Of a stretch of 64,000 nucleotides of DNA, positions 18,506 through 29,052 are shown piece by piece (the first letter of the stretch is position 1; every line of letters begins with the position of its first letter). Position numbers and translations under genes: made by a program. The notes beneath the pieces are model-generated. The model saw nothing but the letters and a program-made list of their open reading frames with translations. It was not told the DNA's origin and searched no databases. This stretch comes from AP-15 sp963701815 (GTDB lineage Bacteria; Pseudomonadota; Alphaproteobacteria; ATCC43930; CGMCC-115725). Where the stretch lies: NCBI GenBank assembly GCA_963701815.1, contig CAVPBN010000024.1, positions 130,838-194,837 on the forward strand. The letters are read 5' to 3'.

Positions 18506-20277
18506 TCACGCCACCCGGTCGCCCTGGCGGATCTCGACGGTGCGGTTGTCGACGGCGGGGAGCATGCGGGCGGGGTCGCGGGTGACGATCACGTCGACCA
18601 CGGTCGGGCGGGTGCGCTCGGCGAGGCCGGCGGCGAGCGCGGCGGGCAGTTGCTCCGGGTCCTCGACGCGGATGCCGTTGCACCCCATCGCGCGGGCGAT
18701 CGCCGCGTAATCCATCTCGACCAGGTCGGAGGATTGGTAGCGGCCGCGGAACATCGCGTATTGCAACGCCTTCACATAACCCGAGGCGGCGTTGTTGACG
18801 ACGACGACGGTCAGCCCGATCCCGGCGCGGCGCGCGGTTTCGAGTTCGCCCAGGGTCATGTTGAAGCCGCCGTCGCCGCCGATCGCGACGACCGGGGTGC
18901 CGGGTGCGGCGAGCGCCGCCCCGATCCCGCCCGGCAGCCCATAGCCGATCGAGGCCAGCCCGCGGTCGGGGATGAAACGCCGCCCGGCGGTCTTGGTGTC
19001 GTAGAGGAGCCCGGTCCAATGCCCGGCAAACCCGCCATCGGCGACGAGGATGCTGTCGGCCGGCAAGGCCTGGTTCAGCTCGCGGCAGAGCCGCGCCATG
19101 TGGATCGGCCGCTCTGCCGAATCGAGCCGGGCCGCCGCCTCGTCGCGCCACGCCGCCATGCGCTTCGGGATCTCGGCGACATAGTCGGCGCGGGCGGCGC
19201 GGGCCTGCCGCCCGTCATCGGCGAGCGCCTGCGTCAGGTCGTCGAGCCCGGCGCGGGCGTCGCCCCACAGCGCCACCGCCGCCGGCAGGCAGCGGCCGAT
19301 CTCTTCGGCGACGATCTCCAGATGATCAGCGGGATCGAGCGCGACGGCAGGGCGTAGCGTTTGGTGGCGATCTCGCCGAGCTTGCAGCCGACGACGACGA
19401 GACAATCCGACGCCTCGATCAGTTCGTTGGCGATCCGCGAATAGCGGCCGAAGAGGCCGGCCGACAGCGGATGGGTGCAGGCGATGCCGCCCTTGCCGCT
19501 CATCGTGTGCGCGACCGGGATCGACTGCGCCTCGGCCAGCGCCAGCAATGCCTGATACCCTTGCGACTGGTGAATGCCGCCGCCGGCCAGGATCAATGGC
19601 CGCCTGGCGCGGGCGATCAACGCCGCGGCGCGGGCGATGTCGGCATGGTCGGGGCGGATGCGCCGCGCCGGCGCCTGCAACGTCGCCGGGTCGATCGCGA
19701 AATCCTCGGCGGCGAAATCATGCTCGCCGTGGCAGACATCCTCCGGCACGTCGAGCAATACCGGCCCCGGCCGGCCCGAGGTCGCCACCGCGAAGGCGCG
19801 GGCCAACAGTTCGGGAACGCGTGCGGTTTGCTCGACCCGGATCAATTCCTTGACCGCCGGCCGCAGGATTTCGACCTGACGGCATTCCTGGGTCATGTTT
19901 TTCCAGGAATGGCCGCGGTTGGTGTCGCCGGCAAAGGCGACGACCGGGGTGCCGGCGTTCAACGCCTCGATCAGCCCGGTGACGAGATTGGTGGCGCCGG
20001 GCCCGAGGGTGCCGTCGCAGACCCCCGGCCGGTTGGTGACCCGCGCATAAGCCTCGGCGGCAAACGCGCCGCAGCGTTCGTCGTTGATCAGGAAATGCCG
20101 CATGCCGAGCTGCGCCAGCGCATCGTAGAACGGCAACAGTTGAAAGCCGCCCATGCCGAACATCGGCCCGACCTCGGCCAGCCGCAGCATCTCGGCCATC
20201 GCGCGGCCGCCGTTCATGCGGCCGGAGGGGCGGTTGCTGGCCCGATTGGCTTCGCTGAGACTGGCGCTCTCGCTCAT
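18506..20277 (-). CDS. ThDP-dependent acetolactate-synthase-like enzyme (frameshifted)
   Basis: The ATG at 20277 has GGGAGGAA upstream. The N-terminal domain holds the cofactor-activating glutamate (NDERCGAFAAEAYARV) and PGATNLVTGL. A central domain (RRPLILAGGGIHQSQ) and, after a shift near 19325, the C-terminal ThDP/Mg site GGDGGFNMTLGELETA...NNAASG follow. The family decarboxylates 2-oxoacids or makes and breaks carbon bonds next to a carbonyl. True acetolactate synthase is unlikely, as no small subunit lies nearby. It is the last gene of an operon with 20303, 21139 and 22376. Confidence 0.85.
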
Positions 20278-20302
20278 CCGTGTTCCTCCCGATCGTGGGT
20301 CT

Positions 20303-21134
20303 TTAGCTCGCGGGTTTGACCCGCGGTGCGGCGGCGCGGACAATGGCGACAAACTCGCGCGCGGTGTTGCCTGGCGCCAAGCCGAGCGCGGCGGCGCGGG
20401 CATTGACGCGGGACAGGATACCGTCCTCGTAGGTCGAGCGGGCGTCGCCGATGCGCGCACTCGCCGCTGCGACCGTGGCGGCGGCGACGCCGCGCCTGTC
20501 GAGCGCGGCGAGCCGGGTCACGCCGGCTTCGTCGACGCCGATCCCGGCATCGTTGAAGAGGGCGGCCAGCGCATCGTATTTGAGCGCGGTCTCCGGCTTT
20601 CCGCCCAACAGCCCGCCATGCGATCCGGTGACGACGATCGCGCCGACATGCTCGGGGCCGACCGCCGAGGCCGAGTCGAATGCCCACACCGCCGGCGGCT
20701 CGGCGATCAGCAGAAACGCCGATTCCAGCGCGGGCGGCGGCTCTCGCCTGTCCACGGATGCCTGCGCCAGAAGGCCGGCGGCGGCGGCGCAGGCAATGCC
20801 GGCGCGACATCCGAGCGCGGTCAGCCAGCGGATTGGCATGGGTGACGACGCCGCGGGCCATCATGTCGGCGCCGTCGCCGATGCGCGCGGTCAGGTGCCC
20901 GACCGCGGCAGCCGGTATGCCGAGTTCCGCAAGGTAGTCGAGCCCGGCGACGCCGGCATGGTCGCGCCCGATGCCGGCATCGTTGAAGACCGCCGCGGCG
21001 ACGCCGAGCTTCGCCGCCAGATACGCGGCATAGACGCCGCCATGCGAGCCGTTGACGACGACGGCGCCTTGGGCCTCGGCGCCGATGCGGGTGATGCTGT
21101 CGGCAGTTACGATCGGCGCCGGCGCGGCGGGCAT
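20303..21134 (-). CDS. uncharacterised protein with two SHGG-motif repeats (frameshifted)
   Basis: About 277 residues made of two homologous halves. Each half has a strand ending in GSHGG (AVVVNGSHGGVYAA; AIVVTGSHGGLLGG), then VFNDAGIG or LFNDAGIG with D-x-AG, a GL..L..LGIPAAAV-type strand and an ARIGDG or ARIGDA turn followed by G(I/V)..(T/S)..N. A shift near 20825 separates the halves. The start at 21134 is four bases after the serine hydrolase stop. I do not recognise the family; the repeated S-H-G-G and F-N-D-A-G could be an active site formed twice or between halves. Confidence 0.65.
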
Positions 21135-21138
21135 GGGA

Positions 21139-22353
21139 TCACTGCGCGCCGGGGCCGGTGACGGCGGCGTAGACGAGCTGGCGCGACAGGCAGCGGTAGT
21201 AGAGCCGGCGGTCGGGGGCCTGGGACAGGAACACGGCGACCAGGTCTTCGGCCGGGTCGATCCAGAAATAGGTGCCGGTGACCCCGCCCCAGAAGAATTC
21301 GCCGACCGAGCCCGGCACCGGCGACATGCCGGGCTGGGTGCGCACCGCAAAACCGAGCCCGAAGCCGTAGCCCATCTCCGGCACCGGGGCGAGCGCCCCG
21401 AACCGGGAGCGAGCGGTCTCGCCGTAACCGCACCCGGGCGGCAGATGGTCCGAGGCCATGTGCCGGACCGTCTTCGGCGCCAGCAGCCGGGCGCCGTCGA
21501 GTTCGCCGCCGTTCAGCAGCATCTGGCAAAAGCGCAGGTAATCGGCCGCGGTCGAGACCAGCCCGCCGCCGCCCGAGGCCCAGCGATGCGGGCGGCCGAC
21601 GTTGCGCATCGGCGGCCGGGCGCCGGTGGCGGCGTCGGTCTGCGGCTCGGCGAGGCGTTCGGCGCGCGCGCCGGTCGCCTCGAATGCGGTATCGGCCATG
21701 CCGAGCGGACCGGTGATCCGCGCGGCGAAAAACTCGGCGAGACCTTGGCCCGAAACCACTTCTACGACGCGCCCCAGCACATCGGTCGACATGCTGTATT
21801 CCCAGGTCGTCCCCGGCTCGAACATCAGCGGCAATGCCGCGAGCTTCGATGCCAGTTCGGCGTTGGTCTGGTCCTCGTTCATCAGCCCGGCATCGCGCCA
21901 GATCATCTGCACCGGCGAGTCGCCGAACGCGGCATAAGTCAGCCCGGAGGTATGGCGCATCAAATCCTGCACGGTCATCACCCGCTCGGCGCGGATGCGC
22001 TCGACACCGACCGTGCGTTCCTTGAATTCCGGCAGATACTCGCCGACCGGCGCCGAAATCTGCAGGCTTCCCTCCTCGGCCAGCATCATCGCCGCGACCG
22101 AGGTCAAGGGCTTGGTCATCGAGGCGACGCGAAAGATCGCATCCATGGTCATCGGCGCCTGCGCCTCGCGGTCGCGAAAGCCGACGGCTTCGGCATAGCC
22201 GACCTGCCCGGCGCGCGCGATCACCATGACCGCGCCGGGGATCAGCCGCCGCCCGACATCGGCGCGCAAGGTCCGGGTGATCCGCTCAAGCCGCTGCGGC
22301 GACAGGCCGAGATCCTGCGCCCGGTCGGCGCGCGGCAACCCCAATGCGGTCAT
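21139..22353 (-). CDS. serine hydrolase of the class C beta-lactamase superfamily
   Basis: This intact 404-residue protein lacks a signal peptide. The nucleophile motif is S78-M-T-K81 (FRVASMTKPLTS) and the Tyr motif is Y186 in WEYSMSTD. A GGVTGTYFW strand takes the place of KTG. The family includes esterases, amidases, transacylases and D-aminopeptidases. Within this operon it is more likely an esterase or lactone/amide hydrolase acting on the imported compound than a drug-resistance enzyme. GGGAGACAGGAG precedes the ATG, and the next gene starts four bases after the stop. Confidence 0.85.
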   Translation of the reverse strand: MTALGLPRADRAQDLGLSPQRLERITRTLRADVGRRLIPGAVMVIARAGQVGYAEAVGFRDREAQAPMTMDAIFRVASMTKPLTSVAAMMLAEEGSLQISAPVGEYLPEFKERTVGVERIRAERVMTVQDLMRHTSGLTYAAFGDSPVQMIWRDAGLMNEDQTNAELASKLAALPLMFEPGTTWEYSMSTDVLGRVVEVVSGQGLAEFFAARITGPLGMADTAFEATGARAERLAEPQTDAATGARPPMRNVGRPHRWASGGGGLVSTAADYLRFCQMLLNGGELDGARLLAPKTVRHMASDHLPPGCGYGETARSRFGALAPVPEMGYGFGLGFAVRTQPGMSPVPGSVGEFFWGGVTGTYFWIDPAEDLVAVFLSQAPDRRLYYRCLSRQLVYAAVTGPGAQ

Positions 22354-22375
22354 CTCCTGTCTCCCGATTGGCGCT

Positions 22376-23539
22376 TCAGCCGCGGTTCAGCCGGAACGCC
22401 GGCATGACTTCTTCGGCGACCCATTGGAATTGTTCGAGCATCGTCGATTTGGGCGTGCCGATCGGGCTCGACAGGCTGATGTGCTCCATCCCCGGATAGC
22501 GCTCCTCGAAGCCCTTCAAGAGGTCGACGAGCTGATCCGGGGTGCCGGCGAACCAGGCGCCCAGACTCATATAGTGCTCGACCGTCGGCACCCCCGCTTT
22601 GTCCCAGCCGCCGCGCTTGGCGACTGCATCGGCCTGTGCCGGAGTCAACCCCGGCACAAAGCCCAGCGGCGCAAACATCTTCACATGCTCTTCATAGATC
22701 GGCTTGATCTCGCGGATCGCCTGCTCGCGGCTCCGGGCGAGGTGGAAATGGAGGCCGAGCTGCAAATTCTCGCCGAGCTTGAGTTCGCGCCCGGCGCGCG
22801 CCGCGGCGTCGCGATAAGCGGTGATCGGTCCGGCCTGCATCGTCGCAGCCCCGCCGCCGACCGCGCCCTTGATGCCGTGCTTGACCATGAAATCGAGGCC
22901 GCGCGGGCTGGCGCTGACGATCGGCTGCCAGCATTCGACCGGGCGGCGGATCGGCCGCGGCACCAGGGTCAGTTCGCGCAGATCATAGCCGCGGTAGGGG
23001 ACCTGCGGCGGCAGCGCGTAGTGCTTGCCCCGGTGCGAAAAGGTCTCGTTGTCAAAGGACTTGAAGATGATGTCGACGGCTTCCTCGAACACTTCGCGGT
23101 TGGCTTCCTGGTCCAGCATCGGGCCGCCCAGGCTCTCGACCTCGCGAGTGTGGTAGCCGCGCCCGACGCCGAATACGGTCCGCCCGCCGGTCAGAATGTC
23201 GGCGACGGCGAAGTCCTCGGCCAGACGCAGCGGGTGCCACATCGGCGCGATGTTGAAGCCGCAGCCGATTTTGAGCTGCTTGGTCACATGCGCCAGATGC
23301 ACCGCGACCATCAGGATGTTCGGGAGGCATTCGTAGCCCTCATGCTGGAAATGATGCTCGGCCAGCCACAAGGTGTCGTAGCCGAGCCCGTCCATCTTTT
23401 TGGCGATCGCCTCGGTCTTTTCGAAAACGCTGGCCAGGTGCTCGTTCGAATAACGCCGCTCGTTGGCCGGAGTGGCGTCCTGACCGCGATCGGGAAGATC
23501 GACGTGGCCGGCATAAACGGTGGTGAATTTGGTGATCAT
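22376..23539 (-). CDS. luciferase-like (LLM class) flavin-dependent monooxygenase
   Basis: This intact 387-residue TIM-barrel protein has the bacterial-luciferase marks: GYDTLWLAEHHFQHEGYECLP, LKIGCGFNIAPMWHPLRLAEDFAVADILTGGR and VFGVGRGYHTREVESLG. These enzymes use reduced FMN or F420 and oxygen to oxidise varied substrates. It is the first gene of the minus-strand operon and is divergent from the TRAP transporter at 23746. GGAGGGA lies before the ATG. The large insert at about residues 190-230 fits the alkanal/LLM group. Confidence 0.87.
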   Translation of the reverse strand: MITKFTTVYAGHVDLPDRGQDATPANERRYSNEHLASVFEKTEAIAKKMDGLGYDTLWLAEHHFQHEGYECLPNILMVAVHLAHVTKQLKIGCGFNIAPMWHPLRLAEDFAVADILTGGRTVFGVGRGYHTREVESLGGPMLDQEANREVFEEAVDIIFKSFDNETFSHRGKHYALPPQVPYRGYDLRELTLVPRPIRRPVECWQPIVSASPRGLDFMVKHGIKGAVGGGAATMQAGPITAYRDAAARAGRELKLGENLQLGLHFHLARSREQAIREIKPIYEEHVKMFAPLGFVPGLTPAQADAVAKRGGWDKAGVPTVEHYMSLGAWFAGTPDQLVDLLKGFEERYPGMEHISLSSPIGTPKSTMLEQFQWVAEEVMPAFRLNRG

Positions 23540-23669
23540 GTCGGGTCCCTCCGGATCGGCTGCCGCGGCGCCACGGCGAGCTGCGTCGTTTGGATAGTGT
23601 TACCCAATTCCGCACGGTTTGCCATCCGCTCGACGCGGGGCGCCCCGGTACCGGGATGACCGGCTGTTC

Positions 23670-23699
23670 TTGACACCTCCTCACCGAGATCGGCAATTT
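23670..23699 (+). promoter_or_regulatory. possible promoter for the TRAP operon in a divergent intergenic region
   Basis: TTGACA at 23670-23675 matches a -35 box, with a weak CAATTT near 23694 at about the right distance. The 206-nt gap between the divergent genes also holds short GC palindromes (CCGGTACCGG) that could be operators. This is a motif match only. Confidence 0.3.
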
Positions 23700-23745
23700 G
23701 CCGGTCTTCGCGCGGTATCGGAAACCGCCCGTCCAGAAGGAGGAG

Positions 23746-24763
23746 ATGCTGATGAGATCGTCGCGCAGAAGGCTGCTCGCCGGCACTGCTGCTGCTTTGG
23801 CTGCGCCCGCCATCATGCACTGGCCGGCAAATGCCGCCGAGTTCGTCTTTAAATGCGGCGGCTCGCTGCCCGACGGCCACCCGATGGCGATCCGCGCCCG
23901 CGAGGCGATGAAGGAGATCAAAGAACGAAAGCGGCGGCCGGCTCGACATCACGCTCTACACCAACAGCCTTCTCGGCGGCGACACTGCGATGATCTCGCA
24001 GACGATCGCCGGCGCGCTCGAAATGTACGTCCTGCCGTTCGATCTGCTGGCGGCGAAGAATCCGGCCTGCGGCATCTTCGGCGTCGGCTATGCTTTCCTC
24101 GGCTACGACAACATTTGGAAGGCGATGGACGGCGAACTCGGCGATCAATTGCGCGGCATTGCCGAGGGGATCGGCTTTCACACCGTACATAATTGTTACG
24201 ACCACGGCTTTCGCGAGATCACCACCCGGACCAAGCCGATCCAATCGCCGGCGGATCTGAAGGGGTTTAAGATCCGCCTGCCGGTGGCGCCCTATTATAT
24301 TTCGCTGTTCCGACATCTCGGCGCATCGCCGACTCCGATCAATTTTTCCGAGGTGTACAGCGCCCTGCAAACCGGCGTGGTCGACGGCCAGGAAAATCCG
24401 CTGATCCTGATCGACACGGCCAAGCTCTACGAAGTGCAGAAATATTGCAGTTTGACCAATCACATCTGGGCCGGGCTCAATATCTCTTTCAGCAACATTG
24501 CGTGGCGGCGGCTTCCCCCGGACTTGCAGGAGCTGTCGGAGAAAAAATTCAATGCCAAGGCGCTCGAAGAACGCGCAGATTGGCAGGTGATGACCAGGAA
24601 GGAAGTCGAAAATCTGAAGAGTAAGGGGATGGTGTTCAATTCGCCCGACCCCAAGCCGTTTCAGGACGCGCTGCGCCGGACCGATTTTTACCCCGAGATG
24701 AAGAAAAAATCGGGCGACAAGGCCTGGGCGTTGCTCGAAAAATATGTCGGCGCACTGACCTGA
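23746..24763 (+). CDS. TRAP transporter periplasmic substrate-binding protein DctP, copy 1 (frameshifted)
   Basis: The ATG at 23746 follows AAGGAGGAG. A Tat-type leader (SSRRRLLAGTAAALAAPAIMHW) leads into FVFKCGGSLPDGHPMAIRAREA. A shift near 23925 then leads to GRLDITLYTNSLLGGDTAMI, and on through the DctP signature DLKGFKIRLPVAPYYISLF with the ligand-binding arginine, and VYSALQTGVVDGQENPL. It would bind a carboxylate or similar solute in the periplasm and hand it to the DctQM protein downstream. It is a close tandem paralog of the next gene. Confidence 0.85.
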
Positions 24764-24848
24764 AGATCGACGTTGCCCTTTGGCGGCGGCGGCATCGCCG
24801 ATTGTTGCTCGCGGCGAAGATCTCGAAGATATAAATGAGGAAAATGAA

Positions 24849-25870
24849 ATGAAAGCGTCGCGCAGAACGTTGCTTTCCGGGGCCGCGGCCGCGGCTACCG
24901 GCGTGGCCGCACCCGCCATCATCCACTGGCCGGCGAACGCCGCGGAATTCACCTATAAATGCGGCACTGCATTGCCGGACGGGCATCCGATGTGCATTCG
25001 CGGTCGCGAAGCGATGAAGGCCATCAAGGAACAGAGCAACGGCCGCCTCGACATCACGCTCTATACCAACAGCGTGCTCGGCCAGGACACGGCGATGATC
25101 TCCCAGACCATCGCCGGCGCGCTCGAAATGTATTTCCTGCCGATCGATCTGTTGGCGCCGAAAAACGCGGCCTGCGGCATCTTTGGCGTCGGCTACGCCT
25201 TCCTGAACTATGACAATATCTGGAAGGCGATGGATGGCGATCTCGGCAATTATCTGCGCGGTCTCTCCCGACAGATCGGCTTCCAGGTCGTCCACAATTG
25301 CTGCGATCACGGTTTTCGCGAGATCACCACCCGAACCAAGCCGATCCACAGCCCGGCCGATCTGAAGGGGTTCAAGATCCGGCTGCCGGTTGCGCCGTAT
25401 CTGATCGCGCTGTTCCAGCATCTCGGGGCCTCGCCGACCCCGATCAATTTCGGCGAAGTCTACAGCGCCTTGCAGACGGGCGTGGTCGACGGCCAGGAGA
25501 ACCCGCTGGTCCTGATCGAAACCGCCAAGCTCTACGAAGTGCAGAAATATTGCAGCATGACGAGCCATGTCTGGGCGGGCATCCATGTATTCCTTCGGCA
25601 ATGCGGCCTGGCAGCGTCTGCCGCCCGATCTGCAGCAGCTCGCCGACAAGGAGTTCAACGCCAAGGCATTGCTGGAACGCGCCGATTGGCAGGTCATGAC
25701 TAAGAATGAAACCAAGACCCTCGAAGCGCAACGGCATGGTATTCAACACCCCCGACACCAAACCTTTCCAGGACGAGTTGAAGAAATCGGGCTTTTACCG
25801 CGACATGAAGCATAAATCGGGCGACAAGACGTGGGCCTTGCTCGAAAAATACGTGGGGCCGCTGGCATGA
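24849..25870 (+). CDS. TRAP transporter periplasmic substrate-binding protein DctP, copy 2 (frameshifted)
   Basis: It starts at the ATG at 24849, after GAGGAAAATGAA, with a leader like that of copy 1 (SRRTLLSGAAAAATGVAAPA). The mature protein is near-identical to copy 1 over long stretches (DITLYTNSVLGQDTAMISQ; DLKGFKIRLPVAPYLIALF; VYSALQTGVVDGQENPL). Two shifts, near 25595 and 25735, break the C-terminal third, which resumes as GMVFNTPDTKPFQDELKKSG. Its stop overlaps the DctQM start (ATGA at 25867-25870). Confidence 0.83.
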
Positions 25871-27764
25871 GCACCGAGGCGCCGCGGCTGCCGCAGGCCG
25901 ATCGTCGGCGCCCAGGATTTGGCGTGGGCCGGCACCCGGCGCCTCGCCCTCGGGATCGACGCCGTGATCGGCACCCTTGCCGAAGGCGATCGGCGCGGTG
26001 CTGGTGCTGGCCGAAACCTGCATCCTCTTTGCCGGCGTCGTCTCGCGCTATGTCTTCAACAGCCCGCTGATGTGGACCGACGAACTCGCCAATTTTCTGT
26101 TTCTGTGGCTGGCGATGCTCGGCGCCGTCGTCGCTTTTCGCCGCGACGCGCATATGCGGCTGACGACCTTCGTCAACTCGCTGAGCCCGCAACGAGGCCG
26201 TTGGCTCGAGACTGTCGGCGCGCTCGTCGTCATTGTTTTCGTCCTCGAGATCCTGGTGCCCGCTGCCCAATATCTTCAGGTGCAGCGCTCGACCGAGTTG
26301 ATCACGTTGCCGTTCTCGGACGGGTACCGCGTCGTTGCCCTGCTCGTCGGCCCCACGCTGTTGGCGATTATTGCTCTGCTGCGCCTGCTCGAGACGACGA
26401 CGGCGCGCGGCTTGGCCCTCGCCATTGCCGTGGTCGGAGCGATCGCCGGCACGCTGTGGCTGGCGCAGCCGTTGCTGATCGCCATGGGCAATGGCAGCCT
26501 GGTCCTGTTCTTCGTCGTGCTGGTCGCTGCCTGCGTGATGATCGGCGTGCCGATCGCTTTCACCTTCGGGATCGCAACCTTTTCCTATCTCTCGCTGACG
26601 ACGAACCTGCCGCTGTCGATCGTCGTCAACCGCATCGACGACGGCATCTCGAACCTGCTGCTGCTGGCGGTCCCGATGTTCGTCTTTCTCGGCCTGTTGA
26701 TGGAGATGACCGGGATCGCGCGGGTCATGGTCAACTTTCTCGCGGCGCTGATCGGGCATGTCAAAGGCGGCCTCAGCTACGTACTGCTCGGCGCGATGTA
26801 CCTGGTCTCGGGCATATCCGGATCGAAGGCCGCCGACATGGCGGCGGTGGCGCCGATCCTATTCCCGGAGATGCAGCGCCGCGGTGCCCATCCGGGCGAA
26901 CTCGCCTCCCTGCTCGCGACCTCGAGTGCGATGTCCGAGACGATCCCGCCGAGCCTCGTGCTGATCACGATCGGCTCGGTGACCAACATCTCGATCGCGG
27001 CGCTCTTTACCGGAGGTCTGTTGCCGGCCGCGGTGGCGGCGTTGGCGCTCGTCGTCGTGGCGTGGTTCCGCGCCCGCAGCGCCGATACCGGGGGCGGCGC
27101 GCGGGCCCCGGCTGTGCAAATGGCTCGCACTTTTGTGATCGCGGTGCCGGGCCTGACCTTGCCTTTCGTGATCCGCGCCGCCGTCATCGGCGGGATCGCG
27201 ACGGCGACCGAGGTCTCGACCGTGGGTGTTGTCTACACTGCGCTGTTGGGACTTCTCGTTTACCGCCAATTCGATTGGCGCCGGATCTACCCGATCCTCG
27301 TCGATACCTTATCCCTGACCGGTGCGGTGATGATGATCATCGGCACCGCGACGGCGATGGCGTGGGCCTTGACCCAGTCCGGCTTTTCGCAATGGCTCGT
27401 CAGCGTGATGGCCGGGGTGCCGGGCGGCACCGCCGGGTTTCTCGCGATCACGATCGTCGCCTTTATCATCCTCGGCAGCGTGCTCGAAGGGCTGCCGGCG
27501 ATCGTGTTGTTCGGCCCGTTGCTGTTTCCGGTCGCCAAGGCGATGGGCGTCCACGAGGTGCATTATGCGATGATTGTCATCCTGGCGATGGGCATAGGCC
27601 TGTTCGCGCCGCCCTTCGGGGTCGGGTTCTACGGCGCCTGCGCGATCGGCCGGATTTCGCCCGACGACGCGCTGTGGCGGATCTGGCCTTATATCGGCGC
27701 GCTGGTCATCGCGTTGATCATCGTTGCCGCCTTCCCCTGGCTGTCGATCGGATTTTTGCGTTAA
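25867..27764 (+). CDS. TRAP transporter DctQ-DctM fused permease (N-terminal frameshifts)
   Basis: From the ATG overlapping the DctP stop, shifts near 25905 and 25985 lead into the long frame AIGAVLVLAETCILFAGVVS. A DctQ-like four-helix unit is marked by WTDELANFLFLWLAMLGAV. The large DctM unit of about 12 helices follows (VCMIGVPIAFTFG-type entry, YLVSGISGSKAADMAAVAPI, SSAMSETIPPSLVLI). Fused DctQM permeases are known in proteobacteria. The protein sits in the inner membrane and uses the Na+ or proton gradient. Confidence 0.87.
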
Positions 27765-27859
27765 GCTGGAACCCATGCGTTTCGATCTATCGCCGATCCG
27801 GTCCGAGCCGCGCTTCGACGCGAAGCTGCGGCAAGCCGCACTCGGCTGAGCGCGCCGTA

Positions 27860-28840
27860 ATGGATTACACGACGCTTGGACGCACCGGGCTCGAGGTCAG
27901 CGTCGCCGGGCTCGGCTGCGGCGGGTTCAGCCGCCTCGGGCTCGGTACCGGGAAAAGCGAGACAGAGGCCATCGCCCTCGTCCATCAGGCGTTGGATCTG
28001 GGCGTCAATTTGTTCGATACCGCCGCCGTCTACGGTACCGAAGCGGTCCTCGGCCGCGCGTTGAGATCGGTGCCGCGCGACCGGGTGGTGATCGCCACCA
28101 AGGCGTGGATCCCGCGCAGCGGGGGGCGGTCCGCCGCCGAGCGCGCCGTGGCGAGCCTCGACAACTCGCTCAGGGAGCTCGGCACCGATTACGTCGACGT
28201 CTTCCAGCTGCACGGCGTTTCGCCGGCGGCGTACGATCGCATGGTCGACACCGTTTTGCCGGCGCTGGCGAAGGAACGCGGCAAGGGTAAATTGCGGCAT
28301 CTCGGCGTCACCGAGACCGGGTCTAGCGATGGCGGGCATGCGATGCTGCAGCGGGCTGCGGCGGATGGGATATGGGACGTCGTCATGGTCGCGTTCCATA
28401 TGATGCACCAGAACGCGCGCAGCGCCGTCTTTCCGCTGACCCTCGCCAACCGTGTCGGTACGCTGCTGATGTTCGCGGTGCGCAACATCTTTTCGCAAAC
28501 GCCGCGGCTCAAAGCAGAGCTGCGGCAGTTGGCGGCCGAGCGCAAGATCGCGCGCTGGCTCGCCGACGCGCCCAATCCGCTGGGCTTTTTGCTGCACCCG
28601 GAGGATGGCGGGGCGGCGACCATCACCGAAGCCGCCTACCGCTTTGTGCGGCACGAACCGGGGGTCGATGTCGTGCTGTTCGGCACCGGCGACCCCGAAC
28701 ATCTGCGGACGAATATCGCCGCGATCCTGAAGCCGCCCCTGCCCGAAACCGACCGCCGCATCCTCGCAAAACATTTCGGCCATCTGGTCGGGATCGGCCT
28801 CGACCCGCCCACCTACATGCCCGGCCTGACTCTGCACTGA
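27860..28840 (+). CDS. aldo/keto reductase
   Basis: This is an intact 326-residue TIM-barrel NAD(P)H oxidoreductase. LGLGTGKSETEAIALVHQAL, then VNLFDTAAVYGTEAVLGRAL (catalytic Asp and Tyr), VIATKAW (catalytic Lys) and DVFQLHGV (catalytic His) are in order. The C-terminal cofactor loop is DVVLFGTGDPEHLRTN. It follows the TRAP genes by about 95 nt on the same strand, so it may act on the imported solute. The next genes are on the other strand. Confidence 0.85.
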   Translation: MDYTTLGRTGLEVSVAGLGCGGFSRLGLGTGKSETEAIALVHQALDLGVNLFDTAAVYGTEAVLGRALRSVPRDRVVIATKAWIPRSGGRSAAERAVASLDNSLRELGTDYVDVFQLHGVSPAAYDRMVDTVLPALAKERGKGKLRHLGVTETGSSDGGHAMLQRAAADGIWDVVMVAFHMMHQNARSAVFPLTLANRVGTLLMFAVRNIFSQTPRLKAELRQLAAERKIARWLADAPNPLGFLLHPEDGGAATITEAAYRFVRHEPGVDVVLFGTGDPEHLRTNIAAILKPPLPETDRRILAKHFGHLVGIGLDPPTYMPGLTLH

Positions 28841-28915
28841 CCCACGCAGGCGCAAAAGCGGCGAGATACGTTCGATTGGAGCCGACCGTGCACGGGCGGC
28901 CTGCCGATAGGAGCG

Positions 28916-28947
28916 GGCGGGGAGGCATGGGCCCCGCCTCCCCCGCC
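28916..28947 (+). terminator. GC-rich hairpin between convergent genes
   Basis: Arms at 28916-28926 and 28936-28947 pair as GGCGGGGAGGC with GCCTCCCCCGCC, with one bulged base and a 9-nt loop. It lies between the convergent aldo/keto reductase and treY genes. No T run follows, so it may be a factor-dependent or mRNA-end hairpin rather than a classic intrinsic terminator. Confidence 0.4.
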
Positions 28948-29052
28948 GACCCCCTGGGTGGACCGCTAGGGTGACCCGGGATCCCGCGGCTCATCCCCAA
29001 GTCGGTAGCGCGGCCAGTATACCCGGTTTATCGACGATGATCACCGGCGGAA

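Noticed and set aside
21139..22353. Serine hydrolase as an antibiotic-resistance beta-lactamase
   Set aside because: No signal peptide is present, the KTG motif is absent, and it sits in a catabolic operon.
25919..28840. A single 973-codon frame joining the TRAP region and the aldo/keto reductase
   Set aside because: Only the last ~326 codons are real protein; the rest is a shadow of DctQM in another frame.
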